64,000 nt of DNA, taken from NCBI GenBank assembly GCA_963773835.1, contig CAVZCQ010000002.1, positions 186,001-250,000 on the forward strand, in the 5' to 3' direction. The DNA is from JOPF136 sp963773835 (GTDB lineage: Bacteria > Acidobacteriota > Terriglobia > Acidiferrales > UBA7541). The notes below the pieces were generated by a model, which saw nothing but the letters and a program-made list of their open reading frames with translations, was not told where the DNA came from and searched no databases. Below are positions 25,157-34,597 of this stretch, piece after piece (the first letter of the stretch is position 1; each line of letters opens with the position of its first letter). The position numbers and the translations under genes were made by a program.

Positions 25157-26340
25157 AGACGCGATACTGGCCTCGCTGGGCCTCTTTATTGGTTCTGCTG
25201 CCGCTCGCTGCGGCGCCAGCCCTGTGGCTCGCGGGGTGCGCGCGAACGGAAAAAACTGCCGAGGCCGCGCCGGAGACGGTGGCGGGGGTCGAGCTGCGCA
25301 CGGCGGCACTGGCGAGCGTTGCGGACGAGGAGGAAGCGCCGGGGACAGTGTTTGCGGCGCGGACGGCGGAGGTGGCCGCGCGCACGATGGGCACGCTCGA
25401 AGCTGTGCTCGTGCGCGAGGGCCAGGCGGTGAAGGCGGGCGAGCTGCTCGCGCGGCTGGATGATCGCGAACTGGCCGCGCGGGCCGGCGCGGCAAAATCG
25501 GCTGTGGAAGCCGCACTGGCCGCCCGGGCGGAAGCGGGGCAGGGCGGCGCGGCCGCAAAGGCGCAGGCAGACGTGGCGGAGAAAACCTACGAGCGCTTTG
25601 TGTACCTGCGGGATCAGAAATCGGTATCGCCGCAGGAATTCGACGAGGTGGATTCCCGCCGGCGCTCTGCGCAGGCGGGCCTGGCTGCGGCCATGGAGCG
25701 CCAGAAGCAGGCGGAGGCCGGAGTGGAACGCGCGAGAGAGGAGGAGCGCGCGGCGCAGACGGCATCGAGCTACGCGCGCATCGTCGCGCCGTTTGCCGGG
25801 ATTGTGTCGCGGCGCATGGCGGAACCGGGTTCGATGGCCGCGCCGGGAGTGCCGCTGTTCGTGGTGGAGGACGCGGCGCGGTTCCGGCTGCGTGTGCAAC
25901 TAGAGGCAGCGGCTGGGCCGCTGGCACGCGCGGGCACGGTGGCGCGCGTGCGGCTGGATGCGCTCCGGGATCGCGACTTCGAGGGACGCGTCGTTGAAGT
26001 GGAAGGCGGCGCCGACCCTGTTTCACACACGATTGGCGTGCGATTGGAGCTGCCGGCAGACCCGGTCATTCGTTCGGGGCTGTTCGGGCGCGCGTGGTTC
26101 CGGAGGGGGGAGCGCCGCGCGCTGCTGGTTCCGCAGAGCGCCATTCTCCGCCGGGGACAGCTCGCCGGAGTGTATGCGCTGGATTCCGCGGGCCTGCTGC
26201 GCTGGCGCGTGCTGACTCTGGGCGAGGCGAGCGCGGCCGGAGGCGTGGAAGTTCTGTCCGGCCTGGGGCCGGGCGAGAAGTTCGCCGTCAATCCCGAAGG
26301 GCGTGAGCTGGACGGGAAACGAGCCGGAGGCGGATCGTGA
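25153..26340 (+). CDS. RND efflux periplasmic adaptor (membrane fusion) lipoprotein
   Basis: Links the RND pump to the TolC channel. The 395-residue protein has a lipobox (LWLAGC, Cys at about residue 26). A barrel-sandwich half follows (RTMGTLEAVLVREGQAVKAG), then a helical hairpin rich in Ala/Glu (~95-195). Next come the second barrel-sandwich half (ARIVAPFAGIVSRRMAEPGS) and beta-barrel and membrane-proximal domains (LVPQSAILRRGQLAGVYAL). The ATG overlaps the TolC stop; an in-frame start 588 bases upstream lies inside the TolC gene and is not used. The tail ends in a 4-base overlap with the pump gene. Confidence 0.9.
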   Translation: MKTRYWPRWASLLVLLPLAAAPALWLAGCARTEKTAEAAPETVAGVELRTAALASVADEEEAPGTVFAARTAEVAARTMGTLEAVLVREGQAVKAGELLARLDDRELAARAGAAKSAVEAALAARAEAGQGGAAAKAQADVAEKTYERFVYLRDQKSVSPQEFDEVDSRRRSAQAGLAAAMERQKQAEAGVERAREEERAAQTASSYARIVAPFAGIVSRRMAEPGSMAAPGVPLFVVEDAARFRLRVQLEAAAGPLARAGTVARVRLDALRDRDFEGRVVEVEGGADPVSHTIGVRLELPADPVIRSGLFGRAWFRRGERRALLVPQSAILRRGQLAGVYALDSAGLLRWRVLTLGEASAAGGVEVLSGLGPGEKFAVNPEGRELDGKRAGGGS

Positions 26341-29300
26341 AGCGAGGGCTGGCGGGGCGGGTGGCCGCCGCCTTTATCGATTCGAAGCTCACTCCACTGC
26401 TCATCATCGCGGCCATCCTGCTGGGCGTGGCCAGCGTGATGGTGACACCGCGCGAGGAAGAGCCGCAGATCGTGGTGCCGGTGCTGGATTTGTTCGTGAG
26501 CATGCCGGGCGCGTCGCCGCACGAAGTGGAGGAGCGGGTGGCCGTGCCGATGGAGCGCCTGCTGCGCGAAATCCCCGGAGTGGAATACGTCTATTCGATC
26601 AGCCGGCCGGGGGGAGCGCTGGTGATCGTGCGGTACCAGGTGGGGATTAAAGAGGAAGACGCGATCGTCCTGACGTACAACAAAATGTACTCGAATTTCG
26701 ACCGCATCCCGCCCGGTGTCTCGCAGCCGCTGATCAAAGTCCGCTCGATTAATGATGTGCCCATCCTCGCGCTCACCTTTTGGGGAGCAAATTACGACGG
26801 CTACCAGTTGCGGCAGATTGCCGCGGAGGTGCGGCACGCCGTCGAGCAGGTGGACAACGTCTCGGAGACATCGCTGATCGGCGGGCAGCGGCGCGAGCTG
26901 CGCGTGATGCTGGACCCGCAGAAGCTGGCCGCCTACCGGCTGAGCCCGCCTGCGGTGGCCCGCGCGCTCGAGGGCTCGAACCAGCGCGCGGAAGCGGGAT
27001 CGTTCGCGCAGGGGAACCGCGAAGTGGCGGTGGAGGCGGGAAGCTACCTGGCTGGTGCAGATGATGCGCGGCGGCTGGTGGTGGGCGTTTTCTCGGGCCG
27101 GCCCGTGTTTCTGGGCGACGTGGCGGAGGTGAGCGAAGGCCCCGGCGAGTCTTCCGAATACGTCGTCTATGGAACCGGCGCGGGCGCGCCGCGGGCGGCA
27201 GCAGCGACGGGGCAGCCACCCGCTGATTTTCCGGCGGTAACGCTGACGGTGGCGAAGCGCAAAGGGACCAACGCAGTGCTGGTGAGCCGCGCCGTGCTGG
27301 CCAAGGTGGACGAGCTGCGCGGGTCCGTGGTGCCGCGGGATCTTCAAGTGAGCGTGACGCGCAATTACGGGCGCACCGCGGAAGAAAAAGCCAACGAACT
27401 GCTGAAACACCTGATCCTGGCCACGCTTTCCGTGACGCTGCTGATCGCACTGGCGCTGGGATGGCGCGAATCGGGGGTGGTGCTGCTGGCCATCCCGGTG
27501 ACGCTATCGCTGACGCTGGCGATCTTCTATTTGTACGGCTACACGCTAAACCGCGTGACGCTGTTCGCGCTGATTTTTTCCATCGGGATCCTGGTGGACG
27601 ACGCCATCGTGGTGGTGGAAAACGTGGTGCGCCATTTCCGGCTGCCGTCCAATGCGGGACGGCCATTGAGCGAGGTAGCCGTGGAAGCGGTGGACGAGGT
27701 CGGCAATCCCACCATCCTGGCTACGTTTACCGTGATCGCGGCGATTCTGCCCATGGCCATGGTGCGGGGGCTGATGGGGCCGTACATGCGCCCCATCCCT
27801 ATGGGGGCGTCCGCGGCCATGCTGTTTTCTCTGATCATCGCGTTCGTGGTTTCGCCCTGGGCGGCACTGCGGCTGCTGCGCGGGCAGGCAGGGCACCACG
27901 GAGTGGCGGGCGAAGCGGAGGGCTGGACCACGGTTCTCTATCGCCGTCTGATGGGCCCGCTCATTGGAAGTCCGAAGTGGCGGTGGGTGTTTTTCGGAGC
28001 GGTGGTGGTGCTGCTGGGGGCGGCGTGTGTGCTCGTGCCGCTGAAAATCGTTCGCGTGAAAATGCTGCCGTTCGACAACAAAAGCGAGTTCCAGGTGATC
28101 GTGGACATGCCGGAAGGCACGCCGCTCGAACGCACGCTGGCCGTCGAGCAGGACATTTCCAGTTATCTGCGGACGAATCCGGAGGTGGTGAACTTTCAGG
28201 CCTATGCGGGCACTTCCGGGCCATACAACTTCAACGGGCTGGTGCGGCACTACTTCCTGCGCCACGGACCGGAGCAGGGCGATATTCAGGTGAACCTGCT
28301 GCCCGCGGACGAACGCAAACTGCAGAGCCACCCGCTGGCGGAAGAAATGCGCGGGCCCATCCAGGAAATCGCGCGGAAATGGGGCGCGAACGTGAAGATT
28401 GCGGAAGTGCCGCCCGGGCCGCCCGTGCTGGCCACGCTGGTGGCGGAGGTATACGGCCCGGATTACGCCCAGCGGCTGGCGCTGGCGCGGCAGGTGCGCG
28501 AACTTTTCGAGCATACGCCGGGCGTGGTGGACGTGGATTGGATGGTGACCCGCGAGCAGGAGAAACTCGATTTCGAGGTCGAGCAGGACAAAGCCGCGCT
28601 GCGGGGGATTTCGGCCGCGGACGCGTCGCGCGCGCTGGCGATGGCGCTGGGCGGCGCGGATGTGACGCTGCTGCACCGTCCCGACTCGCGCGAGGACGTG
28701 CCCGTGCGGGTGCGGCTGGAGCGGGCGCGCCGTTCGAGCCTTCAGGATTTGAGCGGCCTGTATCTGAACGCCGCGGATGGGGCGCTGGTGCCGCTCGGCG
28801 AGCTGGTGAGGGTGGAGCAGACGCGCGTGGCGCCGACGCTGTACCAAAAGAACCTTCTGCCGGTGATTTACGTGACCGGGGACGTGGCTGGCGCGGAAGA
28901 CAGTCCGGCGTACGCCATTTTGAAAATGAAGGAAAAAATCGCAGCGATGAAAACGCCGCAGGGCTACGGCGTCGCGCAGTTATTTACCCGCCAGCCGGAG
29001 AGCACCGCGCGGCCGGCGGTGAAATGGGACGGGGAATGGCACATCACCTACGAAGTGTTCCGGGATCTGGGCCTGGCGTTTGCCGCCGTGCTCATCCTGA
29101 TTTATTTCCTGGTGGTGGGGTGGTTCGGGTCGCTGCGCACGCCGCTGGTGATCATGGCGCCGATTCCGCTGACGCTGGTGGGCATCCTGCCGGCGCACGT
29201 GCTGGCCGGAGCGTTTTTCACCGCGACTTCGATGATTGGGTTCATCGCCGAAGCGGGCATCATCGTGCGGAATTCCATCATCCTGGTGGACTTCATCGAG

Positions 29301-29546
29301 CTGCGGCGGCGGCAGGGGATGCCGCTCGCGGAAGCGGTGGTGGACGCGGGGGCAGTTCGCTTCCGGCCGATGCTGCTAACCGCTGCGGCGGTGGTGGTGG
29401 GCGCGAGCGTGATGCTGTTCGACCCGATTTTTCAGGGGCTGGCTATTTCGCTGATGGCGGGAGAAGTGGCCTCGACGCTGCTTTCCCGCATGGCTGTGCC
29501 TGTGTTGTACTACGTGAGCGAGAAAGGAACCGCTGCGAAGGCATAG
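26337..29546 (+). CDS. RND efflux pump inner-membrane subunit
   Basis: Proton-driven transporter of the AcrB superfamily, 1,069 residues, starting at a GTG that overlaps the adaptor stop. It has the usual doubled layout: first transmembrane helix at ~15-33, large periplasmic loop, six-helix bundle at ~355-520, then a second half with the same order. TM4 contains GILVDDAIVVVENVV, supplying the paired Asp proton relay; the second half has GIIVRNSIILVDFIEL. Sequence flavour (PREEEPQI, VRSINDVPI) is that of the subgroup found in ArsR-linked pumps of uncertain substrate, not clearly the heavy-metal CusA group; no Met ligand triad was sought in detail. Confidence 0.92.
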   Translation: MKRGLAGRVAAAFIDSKLTPLLIIAAILLGVASVMVTPREEEPQIVVPVLDLFVSMPGASPHEVEERVAVPMERLLREIPGVEYVYSISRPGGALVIVRYQVGIKEEDAIVLTYNKMYSNFDRIPPGVSQPLIKVRSINDVPILALTFWGANYDGYQLRQIAAEVRHAVEQVDNVSETSLIGGQRRELRVMLDPQKLAAYRLSPPAVARALEGSNQRAEAGSFAQGNREVAVEAGSYLAGADDARRLVVGVFSGRPVFLGDVAEVSEGPGESSEYVVYGTGAGAPRAAAATGQPPADFPAVTLTVAKRKGTNAVLVSRAVLAKVDELRGSVVPRDLQVSVTRNYGRTAEEKANELLKHLILATLSVTLLIALALGWRESGVVLLAIPVTLSLTLAIFYLYGYTLNRVTLFALIFSIGILVDDAIVVVENVVRHFRLPSNAGRPLSEVAVEAVDEVGNPTILATFTVIAAILPMAMVRGLMGPYMRPIPMGASAAMLFSLIIAFVVSPWAALRLLRGQAGHHGVAGEAEGWTTVLYRRLMGPLIGSPKWRWVFFGAVVVLLGAACVLVPLKIVRVKMLPFDNKSEFQVIVDMPEGTPLERTLAVEQDISSYLRTNPEVVNFQAYAGTSGPYNFNGLVRHYFLRHGPEQGDIQVNLLPADERKLQSHPLAEEMRGPIQEIARKWGANVKIAEVPPGPPVLATLVAEVYGPDYAQRLALARQVRELFEHTPGVVDVDWMVTREQEKLDFEVEQDKAALRGISAADASRALAMALGGADVTLLHRPDSREDVPVRVRLERARRSSLQDLSGLYLNAADGALVPLGELVRVEQTRVAPTLYQKNLLPVIYVTGDVAGAEDSPAYAILKMKEKIAAMKTPQGYGVAQLFTRQPESTARPAVKWDGEWHITYEVFRDLGLAFAAVLILIYFLVVGWFGSLRTPLVIMAPIPLTLVGILPAHVLAGAFFTATSMIGFIAEAGIIVRNSIILVDFIELRRRQGMPLAEAVVDAGAVRFRPMLLTAAAVVVGASVMLFDPIFQGLAISLMAGEVASTLLSRMAVPVLYYVSEKGTAAKA

Positions 29547-29583
29547 CGGCGGCATCCCGCGCCGACTCCGGACGAAAAAGGAA

Positions 29584-29606
29584 GCCGGCGCGAGACGCCG
29601 GCGCTA
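29584..29606. repeat. REP-like palindrome, inverted GTAGCGCCGGC unit
   Basis: GCCGGCGCGAGACGCCGGCG is followed by CTAC, the reverse complement of the unit at 12.92 kb and 17.93 kb. Stem GCCGGCG/CGCCGGC. It lies between the pump gene and the DUF2892 gene. Confidence 0.5.
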
Positions 29607-29628
29607 CGAATTGATCAGGAGGTGAGGT

Positions 29629-29847
29629 ATGACCGTAGAACGCGCAGTTCGAATCGTTGCCGGAACGTTTGTTCTGGGCTCGCTGGCGCTGGGCATTTGG
29701 GTAAACCACAACTGGTTCTGGTTCACTGCCTTCGTGGGTGCGAACCTGCTCCAGTCCGGGTTCACGAACTGGTGCCTGGCGGAAATCATTCTGAAGAAAC
29801 TCGGGGTAGGCGCCGCGCCGCACTCGCCAACGCCCCGCCGCGCCTAG
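29629..29847 (+). CDS. DUF2892 small membrane protein
   Basis: A 72-residue protein with two transmembrane helices (about 6-24 and 30-47) and the family pattern MTVERAVRIVAGTFVLGSLA, then LLQSGFTNWCLAEIILKKLG. DUF2892 (YgaP-like membrane domain) is often joined to or beside rhodanese and sulfur-handling genes; here it follows the efflux operon by 82 bases with a REP unit between. AGGAGGTGAGGT ends just before the ATG at 29629. A single Cys sits in the second helix end. Confidence 0.85.
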   Translation: MTVERAVRIVAGTFVLGSLALGIWVNHNWFWFTAFVGANLLQSGFTNWCLAEIILKKLGVGAAPHSPTPRRA

Positions 29848-29936
29848 GAGAGAAGGCGAAACTCGACCCCGAGGTTTCGGGACGAAAATCGGGGCTCGTG
29901 CGCCTGGTGATGGAGAAGGCCTCTGCGCGGAGAAGG

Positions 29937-30923
29937 TTACTCCCCGAAGACTACGCGGGTGCCGGCAGCCGGAAGGATGAGCTTCTCGGGCATCTCGCGG
30001 TGGATAGCGGCGAGCGCGCGGAAGCCGGTGCAGTGCATGGGGATGTAGTAATCGGGATTGATTTCGCGGAGAGCGGCAACGGTTTTTTCCGTGATTTCAT
30101 CCGAATAGGGCGCGAGGTGCCATCCGCCAACCACAGCGTGGATGTGATCAATCCCCGAAACTTTTTGAAAATGTCGGACGGTATTGACGATACCGGCGTG
30201 GCCGCAGGAGGAAATCACCACCAGTCCGCGACCCTTGATGTGATACGCCGTGGCGTGCTCTCCCTGAAAACTGTCCTTTACCAACCGGCTCGGCTTGGCC
30301 TCCGCGCCCGGAGTCTCCGGCGCCGCTTCCAGGCGAGCCGAGGGAGGAGTCATCTCGAACTCGGTGAGTCGCGGAATCTGTCCCGAGGTAAATGCGTGGC
30401 CCGCGACGACGGTGGGCTCTTTGGCCAACACGACATTGACGCCGCACGATTCGAGATCGGTGCGGCCGAGCCGGCCGCGGTCCACCTGGCGGCCGTCGTC
30501 TTTCACCTGCCAGCGGTGGGAGAAGGTATCTTCGCCGCCAGCGTAAAGGGTGATGCCGGGCCGGAAACGGCCCTGAAGCGCGCGGACGAGTTCGGGGAGG
30601 CCGCCGTAGTGGTCGTCGTGACCGTGGCTCAGGATCAGGGCATCGGCCTTCGCGGGGTCGAGCTTCAAAGCCTGGTAATTGTTGGTGAGCGAGCGCGTGG
30701 TGAGCGAGAAGTCGAGCAGGATCTGCTTGCGCTCGGCGCCACGTGTGGATTCGAGGTGGTAGGCGAGGCCGTGTTCGGCGAGCAGCATCGCTCCCGAACC
30801 ATAGGGATACGGGACCGGAGTGCGGTGGACGGTGAGTGCACCGAACTTGCCGCCCTTGGCGAAGATGTCGTAGGAATTGTCCACGACACAGGTAAGGATG
30901 AGCTGATCGACGACGGGGAACAT
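29937..30923 (-). CDS. MBL-fold metallohydrolase
   Basis: Metallo-beta-lactamase-fold hydrolase of 328 residues in the COG1237-like group, which includes the archaeal dihydropterin/RFA-P synthase-type proteins. The metal motif is HGHDDH (100-105), with later His residues in GEHATAYH, SSCGHAGIVNT and YIPMHCTGF. Substrate is not predictable. GGAGAAAAA stands before the ATG at 30923, and this choice removes 70 non-protein-like residues of upstream reading. It follows the zinc-binding gene on the same strand with a 55-base gap. Confidence 0.85.
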   Translation of the reverse strand: MFPVVDQLILTCVVDNSYDIFAKGGKFGALTVHRTPVPYPYGSGAMLLAEHGLAYHLESTRGAERKQILLDFSLTTRSLTNNYQALKLDPAKADALILSHGHDDHYGGLPELVRALQGRFRPGITLYAGGEDTFSHRWQVKDDGRQVDRGRLGRTDLESCGVNVVLAKEPTVVAGHAFTSGQIPRLTEFEMTPPSARLEAAPETPGAEAKPSRLVKDSFQGEHATAYHIKGRGLVVISSCGHAGIVNTVRHFQKVSGIDHIHAVVGGWHLAPYSDEITEKTVAALREINPDYYIPMHCTGFRALAAIHREMPEKLILPAAGTRVVFGE

Positions 30924-30978
30924 TTTTTCTCCGGCGCTCAGAGCCGAGGTCTCGAAAAGGAATGACCCAGCTTCGGCG

Positions 30979-31305
30979 CTACGTGTTCGTGGACGATTGC
31001 GAAGAACTCTTGCAACCGACCTGCGCGCAGCGCCAGGTTTCCGTGCCGTCCGCCTGCACAGAGCGCAGGTACATGGGCAGACCGCAATCGGGGCAGTCCC
31101 GCTGCTCCATCTGCAAGAGCATGGTGCCGCCATCCACGAGATCGAAATAACCCTGTGAAGAATTGTAAGCGCGGGTGCAGCCGGCCTCGCCGCATTTATA
31201 GGCGTGGACTGTGACCCCGGTCAGTTCGCCGAATTCGGACAGGATCATGATCGCGTGGTGGCGCGTGCACAGGGGCTTGATGGCCGGGCGCGTGGTGACG
31301 AGCAT
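30979..31305 (-). CDS. small Cys-rich (zinc-binding) hypothetical protein
   Basis: A 108-residue protein with several Cys pairs: CTRHH near the start, YKCGEAGCTRAY, CPDCGLPMYL and WRCAQVGCKS. Two treble-clef or ribbon-type zinc sites are likely. No family name recognised. Start ATG at 31305; no strong Shine-Dalgarno. It is upstream of the MBL gene on the same strand and may be co-transcribed. Confidence 0.65.
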   Translation of the reverse strand: MLVTTRPAIKPLCTRHHAIMILSEFGELTGVTVHAYKCGEAGCTRAYNSSQGYFDLVDGGTMLLQMEQRDCPDCGLPMYLRSVQADGTETWRCAQVGCKSSSQSSTNT

Positions 31306-31426
31306 AGTTCTTCTCGATTGCCGCGAAACTCGAAGGCGCGATCAGGACCAGCGGAACGGGGGCATGCTAACCCTGGCCAGCTAAGGAATCAAGGCGCCGC
31401 GAGATCCGGGAGGGCCCTTCGCGGAC

Positions 31427-33718
31427 TCACTGCCGATATTTCTTGAGCAGCTTCTGGAAGCGCGGGTCGGAGCGCAGCGAGGCGAAATAAGGACTGGCGT
31501 CAATCGCGGCGAAATCGCGGTAGCCTTTCTCCAGGGATTCCTGCAATTCCGCGAGGGCTTTATCTTTTTCACCGCGCGCGGCATAGATCATGCTTCCCAC
31601 GAATGCGACGACGGCCGTGTGGACCTGTGCAGCGGGTTGGCGGGACCAGCGGGAGAGCGCCTGGTCGTAGTCGCCTTTGGCCAAATACAGTTGGGCCAGG
31701 CCCAGATCAGGTGATGAGGATTGAGGGCTCATTTTCCGAGCCTGTTCAAAGGCGGCGATGGCCTCGTCGTAGCGGCCCTGGAGGAACAGTGCCCGGCCGA
31801 GGTGGTAGTAGACACCCATCGTTTGGAAACCCAGGCGCACCGCTTCGCGCGAGGCTTTCTCCGCCCGCGCTGCGTCAGGAGGCTGCTGGTAGCTGAGCGC
31901 CCAGGAGGCGAAGTCCCAGGCCAGGGCGTCTTCCGGATCCAGCTTGGCGGCTTCCAGGAACTCTTCGGCGGCGCGGCGATAATCGTAACGGTCGGCGGCA
32001 ATGTAGCCGATGGACATATGCACCGTGGGGAGCTGGGGGTCAATGACGCGGGCGCGGTCGGCGAGCTGTTCGGCGAGCTGGAGGTGATCGGGGTTTGAAT
32101 CCACGTTGCGGTAGTAGCTGGCCTCCACCCAGGAAAGCCCGGCCAGAGCTGGGGCGTAATTCGGATCGCGCGAGAGAGCGAACTCGTATTCCTTGCGCGA
32201 TTGTTCGAGTTTGGCGGGGAGATCAAACTCCGACTGGAGGACGCGGCCGCGCAAGTAAGCATCGTAAGCCTGTGCGTCCTGCGTGTAACGTTTCTTCACG
32301 GCCTGCTGTTCCTGTGGGGTCAGCCGGAGATTGAGCGCGTCCGCGATCTTCAGCGCGGTTTCCTCCTGCACCGCGAAAACGTCGCTCAGGTCGCGGTCGA
32401 AATCTTCAGCCCAGAGGTTAAAGCCGGTTGAACTGTCAATGAGCTGAGCGCTGATGCGAACGCGGTTTGCGGCCTTGCGGACGCTGCCCTCCAGGACGTA
32501 GCGCACACCCAGATCGCGCGCGATTTGCTTGAGGTCCTGTTGCGCGCCCTTGTAACGGGCCACGGAGGTGCGCGGAGCGACCTGCAGGTCCTTGATCTTC
32601 GAGAGTTTGGTGATGATTTCCTCGGTGGTGCCGTCGCTGAAGTAATCGTTCTGCGGGTCGCCGCTCAGATTCTGGAAGGGGAGCACAGCCACCGATGGCA
32701 TTGCCGCGGAGACGGCGGCGGCCGGCGCCGCATGCTCTGTTCGCCAGCGCAGCGCGGCGTATCCGCCAACTACGAGAACAATCGCAGCCGCAGCAATCGC
32801 GAGCGCACGAAAGGGCAGCGGCTTGGGAGCCCGCGCGGCGGCTACAGTGGCCTGTCCGCCGGACGATTCGCGCCGCAGCTGCTTCATCTCCGTCAGCAGC
32901 TCCGTCGTGGATTGATACCGTTTGGCGGCGTCCTTTTCCAGCAGCTTGCTGATGATGCGTTCGAGTTCGCGTGGGAGTTGCGGGTTCAGGCTCACGGGCG
33001 AAGCAGGTGGGCGATTCAGGATGGCATCGAACACCGCAGCGGAAGTGTTCCCGGCGAATGGCTGGACGCCCGTGGCCATTTCGTAGAGCACCACTCCGAA
33101 CGAAAACAGATCGGTCCGTGGGTCGAGCGGCTTTCCCAGGGCCTGCTCCGGCGACATGTAGGCCACGGTGCCCACCGCCGTTCCCGGCTTGGTCAGATCG
33201 CCTCCCGTGGAGGCGTCCGCGGACATCGTCAGCGGAGAGTCGGGCGCTCCCGTCTGTTTCGCCAGACCGAAATCGAGAATCTTGGCGTGGCCTCGCGTGG
33301 TGACGAAAATGTTCGCGGGCTTGATGTCGCGGTGAATGATTCCCTTGGCGTGCGCGGCTTCGAGCGCGTCAGCAACCTCAATGCCGACTTCCACAATCCG
33401 GTCGAGCGGCATGGGGCGCCCGCCAATCAGATGCTTCAGCGTCTGACCTTCCAGAAACTGCATGGCAATGAAGCGGCGGCCGCCGTCCTCGCCGATGTCG
33501 TAAATGGTGCAGATGTTGGGATGGTCGAGGGCGGAAGCGGCGCGGGCTTCGCGCTCGAAGCGCTCGAGCGCCTGCGAGTCGTGGGCCATTTCGTCGGGAA
33601 GGAATTTAAGCGCCACCTGGCGGCCGAGGCGCGTGTCTTCAGCGCGGTACACGACGCCCATGCCGCCGCCTCCCAGCTTTTCCAGGATGCGGTAGTGGCT
33701 GACGGTTGTGCCGATCAT
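31427..33718 (-). CDS. Ser/Thr protein kinase with TolB-like and TPR domains
   Basis: Membrane-spanning Hanks-type kinase of 763 residues. Kinase domain ~9-270: glycine loop LGGGGMGVVY, catalytic Lys38 (QVALKFL), HRDIKPAN with Asp131, DFG at 149-151, and MSPEQ. A transmembrane helix (ALAIAAAAIVLVVGGYAAL) lies near 308-326. The outside part begins with the FlgO/TolB-N-like module (SVAVLPFQNLSGD, then YVLEGSVRK, RISAQLID) and continues with about five TPRs to the end. The ATG at 33718 begins the kinase fold; a TTG 33 bases earlier is not needed. The architecture is frequent in Acidobacteriota. It is divergent from the TetR-type gene. Confidence 0.92.
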   Translation of the reverse strand: MIGTTVSHYRILEKLGGGGMGVVYRAEDTRLGRQVALKFLPDEMAHDSQALERFEREARAASALDHPNICTIYDIGEDGGRRFIAMQFLEGQTLKHLIGGRPMPLDRIVEVGIEVADALEAAHAKGIIHRDIKPANIFVTTRGHAKILDFGLAKQTGAPDSPLTMSADASTGGDLTKPGTAVGTVAYMSPEQALGKPLDPRTDLFSFGVVLYEMATGVQPFAGNTSAAVFDAILNRPPASPVSLNPQLPRELERIISKLLEKDAAKRYQSTTELLTEMKQLRRESSGGQATVAAARAPKPLPFRALAIAAAAIVLVVGGYAALRWRTEHAAPAAAVSAAMPSVAVLPFQNLSGDPQNDYFSDGTTEEIITKLSKIKDLQVAPRTSVARYKGAQQDLKQIARDLGVRYVLEGSVRKAANRVRISAQLIDSSTGFNLWAEDFDRDLSDVFAVQEETALKIADALNLRLTPQEQQAVKKRYTQDAQAYDAYLRGRVLQSEFDLPAKLEQSRKEYEFALSRDPNYAPALAGLSWVEASYYRNVDSNPDHLQLAEQLADRARVIDPQLPTVHMSIGYIAADRYDYRRAAEEFLEAAKLDPEDALAWDFASWALSYQQPPDAARAEKASREAVRLGFQTMGVYYHLGRALFLQGRYDEAIAAFEQARKMSPQSSSPDLGLAQLYLAKGDYDQALSRWSRQPAAQVHTAVVAFVGSMIYAARGEKDKALAELQESLEKGYRDFAAIDASPYFASLRSDPRFQKLLKKYRQ

Positions 33719-33906
33719 TTCACAGGGCGCGGCCGCAGGCCGGGAAGACAAACCTCATTTCGCCTGGGGGAGCAGCGCTGGACGGGCATTCTATAGCATG
33801 GCTCGGCGGCACCGCCAGCCACGCGTGATTGGCAACGTCCAGGGCGAGGGGCTCTGCGGCACGCTGCGTGGCGCTGAGTGGTTGCCAGAGGGCTGGAAGA
33901 AACCAC

Positions 33907-33935
33907 TTTACAAGCACGAACGGTCGTGCTATTAC
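33907..33935 (+). promoter_or_regulatory. TetR-type gene promoter with operator in the spacer
   Basis: TTTACA (33907-33912) and TATTAC (33930-33935) are exactly 17 bases apart. The spacer plus first -10 base is the perfect palindrome AGCACGA-ACGG-TCGTGCT (33913-33930), a likely autoregulatory site. Transcription from the expected point (about 33942) would leave only ~5 bases before the ATG at 33947. Confidence 0.7.
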
Positions 33936-33946
33936 CTGACGCCACG

Positions 33947-34597
33947 ATGGCTACTCCAGCGAGAAACGTGCGCACTTCTATCCGGCCGCGGCGCCCGCGG
34001 GGCATCAAGACGCGCCGGGCGATTCTGCGCAGGGCAGTGGCACTGGCATCGCTCGAAGGGCTGGAATCCCTGACCATCGGGCGGCTCGCTTCCGCGCTGC
34101 GCATGAGCAAGAGCGGGCTGTTTGCCCATTTCGGCTCGAAGGAAGAACTGCAGTGCGCCGCGGTCGATGCGGCCGGCGAGATCTTCGTGGAGCAGGTGAT
34201 CCGGCCGGCGGCTGCGCTCACCGGCCTGCGCCGTCTGCGGTCGCTGTGCGAGCACTGGTTCCGATACGCCGAACTGCGCGCGCTGCCGGGGGGATGTTTT
34301 TTTACCGCGGCGTCGCTGGAATTCGACGACCGGCCCGGGCGGGTGCGCGAGCGCATCGTAGAGCTGATGGAAAAATGGCTACATCGGCTCGAGCGGACAG
34401 TCCGCGAAGCGCAGGATGCGGGCGAAGTGGGGCGGGAGGTGGATGCGCGGCAGATTGCTTTTGAAATTCACGCGCTGGCCATGGGGGCGAACTGGCGCAG
34501 CCGCTTGTTCAAAGACCCCACGGCATTTGCCACGGCGAGGCGCGCGATTCGGGCGCGCCTCGACCAGATGGCGACAACGGAAAGGAGGCGGAGATGA
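33947..34597 (+). CDS. TetR-family regulator
   Basis: A 216-residue repressor: basic N-terminal tail (RTSIRPRRPRGIKTRRAILR), helix-turn-helix LTIGRLASALRMSKSGLFAHFGSKEEL, given here as the L...L stretch at residues ~48-75, and a helical ligand-binding C-terminus (GGCFFTAASLEFDDRPG). The ATG at 33947 is set by position after the promoter; an earlier in-frame start would lie inside or before the promoter. No Shine-Dalgarno is visible, consistent with leaderless translation. The stop overlaps the start of the retropepsin-like gene, so the two are an operon. Confidence 0.85.
   Translation: MATPARNVRTSIRPRRPRGIKTRRAILRRAVALASLEGLESLTIGRLASALRMSKSGLFAHFGSKEELQCAAVDAAGEIFVEQVIRPAAALTGLRRLRSLCEHWFRYAELRALPGGCFFTAASLEFDDRPGRVRERIVELMEKWLHRLERTVREAQDAGEVGREVDARQIAFEIHALAMGANWRSRLFKDPTAFATARRAIRARLDQMATTERRRR

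Noticed and set aside
27461..29614. 717-residue frame inside the RND pump gene
   Set aside because: Gly/Arg-rich alternative frame; RND motifs are in the other frame.
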